Both the position numbers and the translations under genes were made by a program. A stretch of DNA of 64,000 bases from positions 1 to 64,000 of the forward strand of contig CAYRFE010000001.1 of NCBI GenBank assembly GCA_964423645.1, written 5' to 3'. This document shows, in pieces, positions 25,787-34,683 of the stretch. Numbering within the stretch: position 1 is the first letter of the stretch; every line of letters begins with the position of its first letter. The notes under the pieces were generated by a model that worked only from the letters and a program-made list of their open reading frames with translations, was not told the origin of the DNA and ran no database searches. The DNA is from CAYRFE01 sp964423645 [NCBI: uncultured bacterium]. GTDB lineage: Bacteria; Macinerneyibacteriota; Macinerneyibacteria; Macinerneyibacteriales.

Positions 25787-28377
25787 AAGCAATACTTGGT
25801 CACAGTAATACTGATTTTGATTGTCTTGCCTCAATGGTGGCGGCACAGAAATTGTTCCCTGATTTCATGCCGGTCATTCCCGCATCGGCAGAGCGACATG
25901 TACGTGATTTTATACAACAGGAAGGGTTACCATGTCCTTTTATATGGACACATAAACTTGATGAAAAAATTACTGAAGCCATCATCGTTGATAATGTCGA
26001 TGTGGCGCGTACAGATGTTTCTCCGGAGTTTGGTAGGGATTGCCGTATCGTCGCGGTGTATGATCACCATCCTGAAGAAGATAATGTGCAGACAGCAGTG
26101 TATCATCACAAACAATGCGGTGCGAACATCACTTTACTGACCGAAGTATTGCGTAAAGAAGGTATACCGATCACAAAGGCCGAAGCGGTCTTGTTTATAC
26201 TGGGTTTATATGAAGATACCGGATATTTTACCTATATATCTACCACATCGGATGATATTGATGCATTACGATGGCTTTTTGATATTGCCGGTGATGTGTC
26301 GGCGGTATCGCGTTTCTTGGTCACTGATTTTTCCAAAGAGCAACTGTCCATAATGGATGAACTTGTGGATAATACCGATATGATCTCGCTCAATGAAGGG
26401 GCAATAGCTGTTTGTAGTGCCGAACGAGATGGATATGTCGATAATGCGGCATTTGTGGTACAGCATTTATTATTTGTTCTTAATGTTGATGCGGTCTTTG
26501 CCGTCATGCAAATGGGAACAGGTGTGTATATTATCGGCAGAAGCAGGAGCCATAATCTGAGTATTCGTGATGTACTCAGACAACTTGGCGGCGGCGGGCA
26601 TCCATCGGCGGGATATTTGCATTTGACGGGTATCAGTATCGTTGAAATAAAAGAGAAATTATATGATGTGCTCGAGCAATTAAAACTTACCGGAAAAACG
26701 ATCGCCGATATTATGACCGCCAACGTGGTTACTGTGCGACATTCTCATACTGTTGCACAGGTGAAAGAGAAAATGCTTGCATATAATCATAGTAAGATAC
26801 CTGTTATCGGTGATGATGGACGTGTTTTCGGTATTGTGTATCAAAAAGAAATCGATCGACTGGTGAATCACAATTTTTCACACGAAACGATACAAGAGTT
26901 TGTCGCACACGATATGGCGCTATGCGAAGAGACCGATCCGTTGTATCATGCGAAACGCCTCTTTTGGGAGGGTAAGGGTGTGATCCTTGTGACCAATCAT
27001 GACGGTGTTTTGACGGGTATTGTGACGAAAACAGATCTTCTGAAAACCGAAGATCGGACAACGTCCGACGGCGTCAAAAAAAATGTTACCTCTGAATTAC
27101 GGTATCATACTGCAACATCACTTTTTGAGCGAGTACAGCGCATCGGTATGATCGCAGATTCCTTGGGATTTACGGCGTATCTTGTCGGTGGTTTTGTGAG
27201 AGATCTTTTTCTTCGTTTAGAAACCTATGATGTCGATATCGTTGTCGAGGGCAAAGGTATTGATGTCGCGGAGGTCGCTGCAGAAGAATTCGGGGCATCG
27301 CTTGTTGTTCATAAAAAATTTCAAACAGCAACATTATCATTCCCTGACGGTTTAAAATTTGATATCGCGACAGCACGTTCGGAAACCTATGAAAAACCCG
27401 CCTCCCTCCCGACCGTTATGTTGTCACCGCTGAAGTATGATTTGTATCGCCGTGATTTTACGATTAATGCGATGGCTATTTCATTGTCACCTCTTACATT
27501 TGGCGATCTCGTTGATTATTTTGGCGGCTATACTGATATGAAAAACGGCGTATTGAAAATATTACATACCGTGAGTTTTATTGAAGACCCGACTCGTGTG
27601 TTTCGAGGAATACGCTTTGCCGCACGATTTGATTTTCGTTTCAGTAAACAAACACACAGTTTGTTGAAAAACGCCTTGTTGTTGGGCGTGCTGAATCTGT
27701 TGACGGGACGTCGTATCAAAGATGAGCTTACCGTTATTTTTGATGAAGATTATCCCGAGTATGCATGTCAAAAATTGGCGAATGAGGGGATTTTACAAGC
27801 CTTATTTAACGGGTGTAAATTTAATGCAGAAAAAGAAAAATTATTTCGTGAGATTCGACATGTGCATCATTGGTATAAATTGTTATACATGAAAAAGTCG
27901 GTGAATAAATATTTTCTTTATTTTTTGGCATTATTTGAAGAAGTTGACATTGCTCTGATCACGGATTTTTCTCATCGGTTGGAATTGACAAAACGCTTCA
28001 AAACGATCGCGTTGCAAGTGCGTCAATTTATGCAACACCATCACAAGGCGTTGTCGAGTCCCGTGTTTTTGAAGAAAAGTGTTATTTACCGCATGTTCCA
28101 CTCGCTTGAGACAGAGTCGATCCTCTTTCTTATGGCGTATCACGCGAAAAATGAACGGTTTCAACAATATGCGTCATTATACTTTATCGATCTGCATGCA
28201 TCGCGAAGTTTGGTCAATGGAAACATGCTTCAGGAAATGGGTATTCCTTACGGTGCCGATATCAAAACAATTTTGGAAGACATACATGTACGTTATATAG
28301 ACGGAGATTTTTCAACACTTGATGATGCGGTGCAATTTGTTAAAAAGAATTATCTCAAGGATGGTCATGATTCTTAA
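25783..28377 (+). CDS. Fused DHH phosphoesterase / CBS pair / CCA tRNA nucleotidyltransferase
   Basis: 864 residues in three parts. The DHH/DHHA1 phosphoesterase (1-310) has GHSNTDFDCLAS, the DNVD motif, VYDHHPEED and GGGGHPSAGYL. Two CBS domains follow (about 310-425) with IADIMTANVVTV and GVLTGIVTKTDLL. The class II CCA-adding/poly(A) polymerase head and arm start at about 465 (YLVGGFVRDL, DVDIVVEG, RRDFTINAMAIS) with helical neck and body domains to the end. The transferase maintains tRNA 3' CCA ends. The DHH part probably hydrolyses oligonucleotides or cyclic dinucleotides, and the CBS pair may sense adenylates. The same fusion is known from deltaproteobacteria, Aquifex and related groups. 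Confidence 0.93.
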   Translation: MKAILGHSNTDFDCLASMVAAQKLFPDFMPVIPASAERHVRDFIQQEGLPCPFIWTHKLDEKITEAIIVDNVDVARTDVSPEFGRDCRIVAVYDHHPEEDNVQTAVYHHKQCGANITLLTEVLRKEGIPITKAEAVLFILGLYEDTGYFTYISTTSDDIDALRWLFDIAGDVSAVSRFLVTDFSKEQLSIMDELVDNTDMISLNEGAIAVCSAERDGYVDNAAFVVQHLLFVLNVDAVFAVMQMGTGVYIIGRSRSHNLSIRDVLRQLGGGGHPSAGYLHLTGISIVEIKEKLYDVLEQLKLTGKTIADIMTANVVTVRHSHTVAQVKEKMLAYNHSKIPVIGDDGRVFGIVYQKEIDRLVNHNFSHETIQEFVAHDMALCEETDPLYHAKRLFWEGKGVILVTNHDGVLTGIVTKTDLLKTEDRTTSDGVKKNVTSELRYHTATSLFERVQRIGMIADSLGFTAYLVGGFVRDLFLRLETYDVDIVVEGKGIDVAEVAAEEFGASLVVHKKFQTATLSFPDGLKFDIATARSETYEKPASLPTVMLSPLKYDLYRRDFTINAMAISLSPLTFGDLVDYFGGYTDMKNGVLKILHTVSFIEDPTRVFRGIRFAARFDFRFSKQTHSLLKNALLLGVLNLLTGRRIKDELTVIFDEDYPEYACQKLANEGILQALFNGCKFNAEKEKLFREIRHVHHWYKLLYMKKSVNKYFLYFLALFEEVDIALITDFSHRLELTKRFKTIALQVRQFMQHHHKALSSPVFLKKSVIYRMFHSLETESILFLMAYHAKNERFQQYASLYFIDLHASRSLVNGNMLQEMGIPYGADIKTILEDIHVRYIDGDFSTLDDAVQFVKKNYLKDGHDS

Positions 28378-29065
28378 AACGCTTCTGTTCGGATTTCGTG
28401 ATCTTTTTTTCCCTTATTATTGTCCGTTATGCAATGCGGCAGTAGGTGATGGCCAGGCGTTGTGTGATGAGTGCGCGAAGCGTTTGCCATCGATTTTCCT
28501 TCCGGTGTGTGAGGTTTGCGGGAAACAACTACCTGCTGATCGTGAGTGTTACAACTGCGGTGGCCGTCACGCTCATGACTGGGTTTCGAGAAGGGCATTG
28601 TTTCATTATACTGATTCGATCGCTATATTGGTGCATGAATGTAAGTTCCAACAGAACAGACGATTACTTCGTTATTTTGCAGCCTTGGTCTGTACGAGTT
28701 TTTTTACCTACTATGAATCGTTAGGTTGTGATATGATCATCCCTATGCCGCTTTCCTCCCAACGTCGACGAGAACGCGGATACAATCAATCGGAAGATCT
28801 GTGTATGTATCTCAATGAATTGGTGCATACGGATAAGTTGGTACGTACAAAAAATACGCATGTGCAGTCGCTCATACATGATGAAGAGATACGAAAAAAG
28901 AATGTGCAGGGGGCGTTTTGTGTAAACGGCGATGTTGCGGGTAAAACGATCGTCTTGTTTGATGATGTCATCACCACGGGCGCAACCACCAACGCGGCAG
29001 TCGAAGCGCTTTATGCCGCAGGCGCACACGAAGTGCATGTATTTGCGCTTGCGATGGCGGGGTAA
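28367..29065 (+). CDS. comF: ComF-family phosphoribosyltransferase-like protein
   Basis: 232 residues. The N-terminal double zinc ribbon (CPLC...CDEC and CEVC...CYNC, about 15-65) precedes a type I phosphoribosyltransferase fold with the PRPP-binding loop IVLFDDVITTGAT (about 200-212). ComF is needed for DNA uptake or handling of internalised single strands; its exact chemistry is unsettled. The start chosen (ATG 28367, AAGG six bases before) overlaps the CCA-transferase end by 11 bases; an ATG six bases earlier is possible. It is the last gene of the operon. Confidence 0.88.
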   Translation: MILKTLLFGFRDLFFPYYCPLCNAAVGDGQALCDECAKRLPSIFLPVCEVCGKQLPADRECYNCGGRHAHDWVSRRALFHYTDSIAILVHECKFQQNRRLLRYFAALVCTSFFTYYESLGCDMIIPMPLSSQRRRERGYNQSEDLCMYLNELVHTDKLVRTKNTHVQSLIHDEEIRKKNVQGAFCVNGDVAGKTIVLFDDVITTGATTNAAVEALYAAGAHEVHVFALAMAG

Positions 29066-29083
29066 GGGTTGGTTAAATCGATT

Positions 29084-30682
29084 ATGAGAAAAAAAATAAG
29101 TTTTTGTATAATTATATTATTAACTTTTTTTAATACTGGAATTGTGTTCACAAAAACGCCACAATTGGTGTTAACAAAACCAATTGTGGTTAATGATGGA
29201 CTTCACGAATATGGAAGAGAGCACGAGCCGGTAAATTTGATAATAAATAAAGATGCAAATTATAGAATTTATTTAACACTTAGAAATGATTATGAAAATG
29301 ATTTTGTTGGAGATATAAGATTAGAGTTGTATGACGAATTTGGTTTTAAAATTATAAAATATTTGATTGAAAAACAGGATCAGATTATAAAAAAAGAAGA
29401 AATACAAAATTTCAATTTCTCATTTCGTGGCTCAGAGATTCCGGATGGAAAATTTTGGTTGGCAATAGGTGTAAAAAAGAATTCTGCCGTCGAGTATTTG
29501 GAAGTGGGTCTAGATTCAGGTTTACCTTATCCAGTGGGGATCTTTTCAGGAGAAAATATATATCCGGAAAAATATCTTTTTGGGATTATTGATAAATCAG
29601 GAAAATGGGTACTACCTCCTAAATATGAAAATATGTTTTTAGCAGGTGATGGAATTTATGTGGTTAATGATAACTCAATCATAGAACCTAATGAAAAAAC
29701 ATTTAAAAAGTATCCAGAATTCATTATCAAAAAAAGTATAAATAACTTTCTTGCTGTTAAAAAAGGTGGCAAATATGGAGTTATTACATTTGATCGTGAT
29801 TCTCTAATATCATTTGAGTATAATCGAGTATTTAGTAGTTCAAATCAGGGATTATTTTTGATCAAAAATGACGGACAAGAGATATCATTCATGAACTTTG
29901 AAGGGCGCATAACAATAAAATACACAGGTAATCTTAATGATTACGACAACTATACTGTTAGCGAAGGTTTAGTAACAATTTGTAAAGAGGGAAAGTATGG
30001 TTATTATACAACTGAAGGTCAAGAAGTAATCGCCCCAAAATATAGTTATGCTAAACCATTCTCTGAGGGAATGGCAGTGGTCAACAATACGCAATATATA
30101 GATAAAACAGGCAATTTAAGGATTGACCTTAAAAAGAAATACCCTGAAATAGAAATAGCTAATAGGTTTAGTGAAGGATTTGCAGTAGTGAAAAACAAAA
30201 AAGGATTTCGATATATAAACAAAAATGGGAATTATGCCTTTACTTTAATTGCTGATTATGCAAGTTCCTTTAATGAAGGATATGCAGTGATTGGATATCG
30301 TGATACCCCTCAAGGTGAAATTACTCGTTATACATATATTGATGCAAAAGGGCGATATGCATTTGTTCAAGAACCAAAAAGTTCATTTCAGAAATGGCTT
30401 TTGAAAAACCGAGACAGATATACATTTCTTTACGCATTATTAGCCAAAAAACCATCACCGAAATGGTTTGCCGGAGCAGGCTCATTTCAAGAGGGATTCG
30501 CGGTTGTTAATGAAATTATAATATCAGATACTAACCAAAAGACTAAGAGGAGTTATTATATCGATAAGAATGGTAATGTAGGAATTGAACTTCAATTTAA
30601 AAATATTGTTTTACATAATTTCCATGATGGTTATGCTATTGTTGGAGTTAATTATTATGAATATACAGGGAAAAAGAAATAA
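29084..30682 (+). CDS. Exported WG-repeat protein
   Basis: 532 residues with a signal peptide (hydrophobic 7-25). The first 130 residues resemble an immunoglobulin-like region. From about 165 there are at least six WG/KWG beta repeats of the form FGIIDKSGKWVLPPKYENM or GYYTTEGQEVIAPKYSYAKPFSEG, a fold thought to mediate binding at the surface or in the periplasm. Ligand unknown. Its codon use is markedly more AT-rich (AAA, ATA, TTA) than the comF and AraC genes around it, which suggests recent acquisition. The ATG has only a weak upstream purine tract; a TTG 15 bases earlier is the alternative. Confidence 0.8.
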   Translation: MRKKISFCIIILLTFFNTGIVFTKTPQLVLTKPIVVNDGLHEYGREHEPVNLIINKDANYRIYLTLRNDYENDFVGDIRLELYDEFGFKIIKYLIEKQDQIIKKEEIQNFNFSFRGSEIPDGKFWLAIGVKKNSAVEYLEVGLDSGLPYPVGIFSGENIYPEKYLFGIIDKSGKWVLPPKYENMFLAGDGIYVVNDNSIIEPNEKTFKKYPEFIIKKSINNFLAVKKGGKYGVITFDRDSLISFEYNRVFSSSNQGLFLIKNDGQEISFMNFEGRITIKYTGNLNDYDNYTVSEGLVTICKEGKYGYYTTEGQEVIAPKYSYAKPFSEGMAVVNNTQYIDKTGNLRIDLKKKYPEIEIANRFSEGFAVVKNKKGFRYINKNGNYAFTLIADYASSFNEGYAVIGYRDTPQGEITRYTYIDAKGRYAFVQEPKSSFQKWLLKNRDRYTFLYALLAKKPSPKWFAGAGSFQEGFAVVNEIIISDTNQKTKRSYYIDKNGNVGIELQFKNIVLHNFHDGYAIVGVNYYEYTGKKK

Positions 30683-30706
30683 ATCGCTAAAAAAGGGTGG
30701 TATTCT

Positions 30707-31666
30707 GTGTCTGATATATTGCTTGAAGAATACATTTCACGGATCAACCGAGTGTTGGATCATATCGACACGCATTTGTCTGACGAGATGACATTGGAAG
30801 AGCTTGCGTCCGTTGCGTGTTTTTCGAAATACCATTTTCACAGGGTTTTTCAAGGTGTGGTCGGTGAGACGTTATTTCAATTCATCCAGCGTCTTCGTAT
30901 CGAAAAAGCTGCGCAGATGCTGCAGATGCAAAAGCGCATGTCGGTTACCGAGATATTTTACGAATGCGGATTTACCAATCACGCGGCGTTCTCACGTGCA
31001 TTTAAACAGACCTTTGGCATGTCACCGAGTGTTTGGCGTGCATCAGTTGACGAAAAAAGCAATATAAGCACAACACTCAGCAACGACGGTATACAACAAC
31101 GCAGTTACCGCAAAGCACACGCGCTTTTACACGACTATACTTCATTCAGCGGAAGAACGCAGAAAGGAAGTGGTGCTATGCAGACAGTACAAGGTAACGT
31201 TCGAGTGGAGGAGTGGAAGGATACGACGGTGGCATATGTGCGTCATATCGGACCGTATGTGGGGGATTCGGCATTGTTTGATACGTTGTTCAAAAAAATC
31301 TGCGGGTGGACGGGTACGAGGGGGCTTCTCGGCAAAGATTCTCAGTATATTGTTATCTATCATGATGATCTTGCGATCACCGATGAAGATAAACTGCGAA
31401 TCAGCGTGTGTGTGACCGTGCCTGAAAAGACCGAAGTATCGGGTGAGATAGGAAAAATGACGATACCGAAAGGCACGTATGCGATGGCGCGTTTTGTATT
31501 AAAATCAGATGAATTCAGCGCGGCATGGCAATGGGTGTACAGCACATGGTTGCCGTCAAGCGGGTATCAATCGGGAGACAACCCGTGTTTTGAATTGTAT
31601 CCCGGTGACCCGAAAGAGGACGGTTCTATGGAAGTGGATATTTGTATATCGGTAAAACCGATGTAA
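30707..31666 (+). CDS. AraC-family regulator with GyrI-like effector domain
   Basis: 319 residues from a GTG start (GGGTGG seven bases upstream). The N-terminal AraC DNA-binding domain (about 1-110) has both helix-turn-helix units: LEELASVACFSKYHFHRVF, and VTEIFYECGFTNHAAFSRAF followed by the family signature ending FGMSP. The C-terminal part (about 155-319) is a GyrI-like/SOUL-type ligand-binding domain with VAYVRHIGPYVG and FELYPGD. This architecture matches Rob/BmrR-type multidrug or small-molecule sensors. The target genes are not evident; it ends in its own terminator. Confidence 0.9.
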   Translation: MSDILLEEYISRINRVLDHIDTHLSDEMTLEELASVACFSKYHFHRVFQGVVGETLFQFIQRLRIEKAAQMLQMQKRMSVTEIFYECGFTNHAAFSRAFKQTFGMSPSVWRASVDEKSNISTTLSNDGIQQRSYRKAHALLHDYTSFSGRTQKGSGAMQTVQGNVRVEEWKDTTVAYVRHIGPYVGDSALFDTLFKKICGWTGTRGLLGKDSQYIVIYHDDLAITDEDKLRISVCVTVPEKTEVSGEIGKMTIPKGTYAMARFVLKSDEFSAAWQWVYSTWLPSSGYQSGDNPCFELYPGDPKEDGSMEVDICISVKPM

Positions 31667-31676
31667 TCATTTTACG

Positions 31677-31704
31677 AGAGCGCGGAATTCCGCGCTCTTT
31701 TTTT
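31677..31704 (+). terminator. Rho-independent terminator after the AraC gene
   Basis: A perfect stem, AGAGCGCGG / CCGCGCTCT around AATT, is followed by seven T residues, ten bases past the stop codon. Confidence 0.92.
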
Positions 31705-31795
31705 GAGATTTTTTCACGGATAGATGCTGGATGTTCAATTCGATTTTCGTTGTGGTTCTCACTATTCTAAAAAGCACTACATCTTTTACAGTGTA

Positions 31796-31905
31796 GAAAC
31801 CTTTGCAAAATTCAAAATGTTCAAATTTTTATATTTTATAAGAAGGGGTGTGGATACGAAGTCACCACTATATAACACGTTAAGCCCCTCCCGAATATAC
31901 ACGTA
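31796..31905 (+). repeat. MITE-like repeat, right half lost
   Basis: The left end (AACCTTTGCAAAATTC) and first hairpin are recognisable, though GTGTGGATACGAAGTCACC carries two changes that weaken the stem. After AAGCCCCTCCCGA the match stops. The rest to 32184 is AT-rich with no gene seen. Confidence 0.75.
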
Positions 31906-32184
31906 GCTGTCTTACGTGAAAGTTCAGATAAACAACCTATGTGGTGAGAATTCAGCATGTGGCTGTGCAGATTTATAGACAGTATTAAGTAAACATTACA
32001 AGTTAAAAACGTATATTTAATAAACACATGGTTGTGAATTAGGATGAACGATATCCTCATCTTTGATCGAGTCATCGGTAATACGTATATGATAATACTG
32101 AAAATATTTTATAACTTGTTGTTATAAAACAAATTACAAAAATTTCCATGAAATGGATAGAAAATAATATTCACGGTTATGTTT

Positions 32185-32200
32185 TGGCACGGGAATTGCT
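32185..32200 (+). promoter_or_regulatory. Sigma-54 (RpoN) promoter of the Hsp20 pair
   Basis: TGGCACG (32185-32191), four bases, TTGCT (32196-32200) is a full match to the -24/-12 consensus TGGCACG-N4-TTGCW, with the invariant GG and GC correctly spaced. It lies about 40 bases before the first Hsp20 ATG, which has GGAGGTGG as ribosome site. The upstream 300 bp are AT-rich, as expected for an enhancer-binding region, but no activator gene adjoins. Confidence 0.88.
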
Positions 32201-32238
32201 TTACTATTTTATGAAAATAAAAAAACGGAGGTGGCAAT

Positions 32239-32712
32239 ATGAAACTTATCAAAAAAGTTGAAAACCCGAAGAACGAAATAGCTCGCGGGGATGCGTTCGG
32301 TCATTTGTTCAATGAATTGGATTCGTGGTTCAACGATTTCGACACCTCATTGGGTTTTGCACCAATGATGAAAAAGTTTGGCAATGAATTCGCTGTGGAT
32401 GTAAGTGAGAATGAGAAGCGTTTCCTTGTGAAAGCTGAATTACCCGGAGTGTCAGAAAATGACATTAAGGTTGTATTTGAAGATGGTATCTTGAATATCA
32501 GTGCTGAAAAGAAGGAAGAAAAAGAGGAGACCGATGGTAACTATTTTCGAAAAGAGATCAGAAGCGGATCGTTTAACCGTTCATTTCGTGTGCCGGATGC
32601 AGTAGACAGTGAAAAAATCGAGGCATCATTTAAAAACGGAGTTCTTTTTATCGAGATACCGAAAGTAGCTGAGCAGGTTATCAAAAAAGAAATTAAAGTT
32701 AAAAAACAATAA
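32239..32712 (+). CDS. Small heat shock protein Hsp20 (first of a pair)
   Basis: 157 residues. ATP-independent holdase that keeps unfolding proteins soluble. The alpha-crystallin domain spans about 48-150, with AELPGVSENDIKVVFEDGILNI and the A-x-x-x-N-G-V-L signature in ASFKNGVLFIEIP. The tail ends in an I-x-V oligomerisation motif (IKVKKQ). The N-terminal arm carries Phe/Trp clusters. It precedes a second Hsp20 by 12 bases; paired class A/B small heat shock proteins often form mixed oligomers. Transcribed from the sigma-54 promoter. Confidence 0.95.
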   Translation: MKLIKKVENPKNEIARGDAFGHLFNELDSWFNDFDTSLGFAPMMKKFGNEFAVDVSENEKRFLVKAELPGVSENDIKVVFEDGILNISAEKKEEKEETDGNYFRKEIRSGSFNRSFRVPDAVDSEKIEASFKNGVLFIEIPKVAEQVIKKEIKVKKQ

Positions 32713-32724
32713 GGAGGAAGTATT

Positions 32725-33159
32725 ATGACAGTAGTACGTTATCGCCCGGTTTTGAAAGATCTCTGGAATACACACAAGAGTATAGAAGATGTCTTCAACA
32801 GTATGTTCGCTGATGAGCAGAATTCCGGAAAAAATACGTTTCCGGTCAATATCGTTGAAAAAAAGGATAAGTTTGTGATTTATGGAGAATTGCCGGGGAT
32901 CGATGAAAGTGCATTGAAGATCAATGTGCAGGATAATTTGCTTTCTATTGAGGCAAGTAAGCCGTCCGCCGGTGAACAAGAAGGCGAACGGTATATGATA
33001 CGGGAGCTGTGCGGTGGTACTCTTGAGCGTCGTTTCGAAATACCGCATACTGTTGATCAGGATAAGATCGATGCGGTGTATGCAAACGGTGTGCTTGAAG
33101 TAGTACTGCCGAAGCTGCCCGAAAGACAACCGAAAGAAATTTCCATCAAAAAGCAATAA
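32725..33159 (+). CDS. Small heat shock protein Hsp20 (second of a pair)
   Basis: 144 residues. The alpha-crystallin domain (about 38-135) has GELPGIDESALKINVQDNLLSIEA and AVYANGVLEVVLP, and the tail has an I-S-I motif before KKQ. It differs enough from its neighbour (shorter arm, different loop) to be an old paralogue rather than a fresh duplicate. AAGGAGG precedes the ATG. Co-transcribed with the first Hsp20. Confidence 0.95.
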   Translation: MTVVRYRPVLKDLWNTHKSIEDVFNSMFADEQNSGKNTFPVNIVEKKDKFVIYGELPGIDESALKINVQDNLLSIEASKPSAGEQEGERYMIRELCGGTLERRFEIPHTVDQDKIDAVYANGVLEVVLPKLPERQPKEISIKKQ

Positions 33160-33190
33160 AAATCTTTCCCCTCTCCCCCTCTCAATCCCG

Positions 33191-33219
33191 GCGGTGCGAA
33201 AGCACCGCTGTCTTATTTA
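33191..33219 (+). terminator. Probable terminator of the Hsp20 operon
   Basis: A GCGGTGC / GCACCGC stem capped by a GAAA tetraloop is followed by TGTCTTATTTAT, about 30 bases past the stop. The tail is only partly U-rich. Confidence 0.7.
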
Positions 33220-33306
33220 TATACGTGCAAATAACAGTCAATAGATTATAATAAATAATATGAAATACAATTATCGAAATTATTATAAAAAATAGCACGT
33301 ACATAC

Positions 33307-33335
33307 TTGACATAACGCATATATATATCTACTGT
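33307..33335 (+). promoter_or_regulatory. Promoter of the peptide/propeller/thioredoxin cassette
   Basis: TTGACA (33307-33312), 17-bp AT-rich spacer, TACTGT (33330-33335). The short leader carries AAGGAGG before the ATG at 33356, so the small peptide is the first gene of its own unit. Confidence 0.65.
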
Positions 33336-33355
33336 CGTGTAACAAGGAGGATGCT

Positions 33356-33616
33356 ATGAAGAAGGGCGTATTTGCACTTAATACAGATGTGGAACAAGAT
33401 CGTGAAAGTAACGATACGGGTAGCGGTGATGTGAGTACTGGGACAAAACGTAGTGTGTGGGAGAATTGCACGCTCAGAAAGACGGATTCCTATACAGTTT
33501 GGGAGAATGGGCAATTTGTTACTCAATATGTGACGTATTATGTTCCTGGAAGAAAAGGAAACTGTCTTGATGGTTCTTTTTTATGCAATCCGACACAATG
33601 TTCTGATGAGATCTAA
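33356..33616 (+). CDS. Small 4-cysteine peptide, candidate secreted or modified peptide precursor
   Basis: 86 residues, family not recognised. The first 33 residues are polar and lack any hydrophobic signal. The rest is aromatic and beta-like, with Val-Trp-Glu-Asn occurring twice (34-37 and 48-51) and Cys at 38, 70, 77 and 82. The strong AAGGAGG site, the dedicated promoter and the leader-plus-Cys-core layout suggest an abundant small protein that is processed, disulfide-bonded or modified. It is followed by a beta-propeller and a membrane thioredoxin-like protein. Similar neighbourhoods in Bacteroidota pair NVEALA-type peptides with six-bladed propellers, but no NVEALA motif is present here. 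Confidence 0.75.
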   Translation: MKKGVFALNTDVEQDRESNDTGSGDVSTGTKRSVWENCTLRKTDSYTVWENGQFVTQYVTYYVPGRKGNCLDGSFLCNPTQCSDEI

Positions 33617-33631
33617 AGGAGCGCTATTTAC

Positions 33632-34681
33632 ATGAAAAGAATAGTATCATGGAGTATTGTGAGTATTTTATTGTTTGTATGTATAAAAGAGATGTTTTCA
33701 TCAGAAAAGACAGTGAGGGATTTTTTAAAAACAAAGAGGTCATATGTTGATGTTTTATATAATTACCAAACAATATCCCTTGATGCTATTCCTAAGAAAA
33801 AAAATTACGAGATCGGGATGGTCTGTGTAAATGATACTTTTATTATCATGAGTATTGAAGAATCAAAAGGCTATGTAGTATATGCATGGACAATTGAAGG
33901 GAAATTGCTTGGTAAAATAGGGGATTCTGGAAAAGGTCCCGGTGAATACATTGGTGGTTCGGAAATATCACTAACGGATACTAAAGTTTGTATTTTTGAC
34001 GGTGCAAGAAGTTTATATGTTTTATATTTATTTGATAAGAAAACAGGTAAATTCGTATTTGAAGATAATATAAAACTTGAAAATACGGTGAAATTTACAT
34101 GTCCAGAATTAACATTATCAATTGGCGACAAATTTCTTTGTTTTGAAACACATGGTAAGTATGGGACAGATAGAATAAAGTTAACTGATAAATATTTTAA
34201 ACCCTATGTTTCATTTCATACTCGTAAGAAAAATATGTATGATGGTCAATTTGTAAGTATAGCAGAAAACGGAAAAGGTTTGATCGCAGTCGCCGATTAT
34301 ATTCGAGTATTGGAAACATCGGGTAAAATTATTATTTATGACATAAAGGGAAAAGAGAAAAATGTTATAAAATTTGGGGGGAAAGCAGTCCTTGATTTGT
34401 TTTTTGATGAATCGGGTGAGTATGTCGTTTTTACATGGAGTAAGTCAAGTAATTTTAAAAAGGAATCAATGGCTGATTATGTTTGCAGTATTTACAATGT
34501 TAATGGGAAACATATTGGAGATGTCTCCATGTATTATGATATGCGATACTCTGACATGCTAAGCAGATCATTTTATTCGGGGTCCCTATACAACGCACAT
34601 AAGGGTATGGTTTTTATCGAGAAACCGAAACTGTTCAGTGGAAAATTAACAGCTAAATTTTATACTATACGGTTAAAATAA
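33632..34681 (+). CDS. Membrane-anchored or exported six-bladed beta-propeller protein
   Basis: 349 residues. A hydrophobic N-terminus (about 4-22) acts as signal or anchor; no lipobox is seen. The rest is beta-rich with blade-like repeats. LGKIGDSGKGPGEYIGG (GPGEY at 102-106) is the hallmark of the Bacteroidota-type six-bladed propeller family, in which that motif recurs at the end of a blade. Such proteins are thought to be extracytoplasmic binding modules; no catalytic site is seen. The gene is AT-rich relative to the Hsp20 and buk genes. AAAGGAG lies ten bases before the ATG. It is in a unit with the small peptide and the thioredoxin-like gene. Confidence 0.75.
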   Translation: MKRIVSWSIVSILLFVCIKEMFSSEKTVRDFLKTKRSYVDVLYNYQTISLDAIPKKKNYEIGMVCVNDTFIIMSIEESKGYVVYAWTIEGKLLGKIGDSGKGPGEYIGGSEISLTDTKVCIFDGARSLYVLYLFDKKTGKFVFEDNIKLENTVKFTCPELTLSIGDKFLCFETHGKYGTDRIKLTDKYFKPYVSFHTRKKNMYDGQFVSIAENGKGLIAVADYIRVLETSGKIIIYDIKGKEKNVIKFGGKAVLDLFFDESGEYVVFTWSKSSNFKKESMADYVCSIYNVNGKHIGDVSMYYDMRYSDMLSRSFYSGSLYNAHKGMVFIEKPKLFSGKLTAKFYTIRLK

Positions 34682-34683
34682 CA

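Noticed and set aside
34681-34683. Possible single fused gene of propeller and thioredoxin-like protein
   Set aside because: A clear stop ends the propeller and the next protein has its own membrane anchor; they are separate genes.
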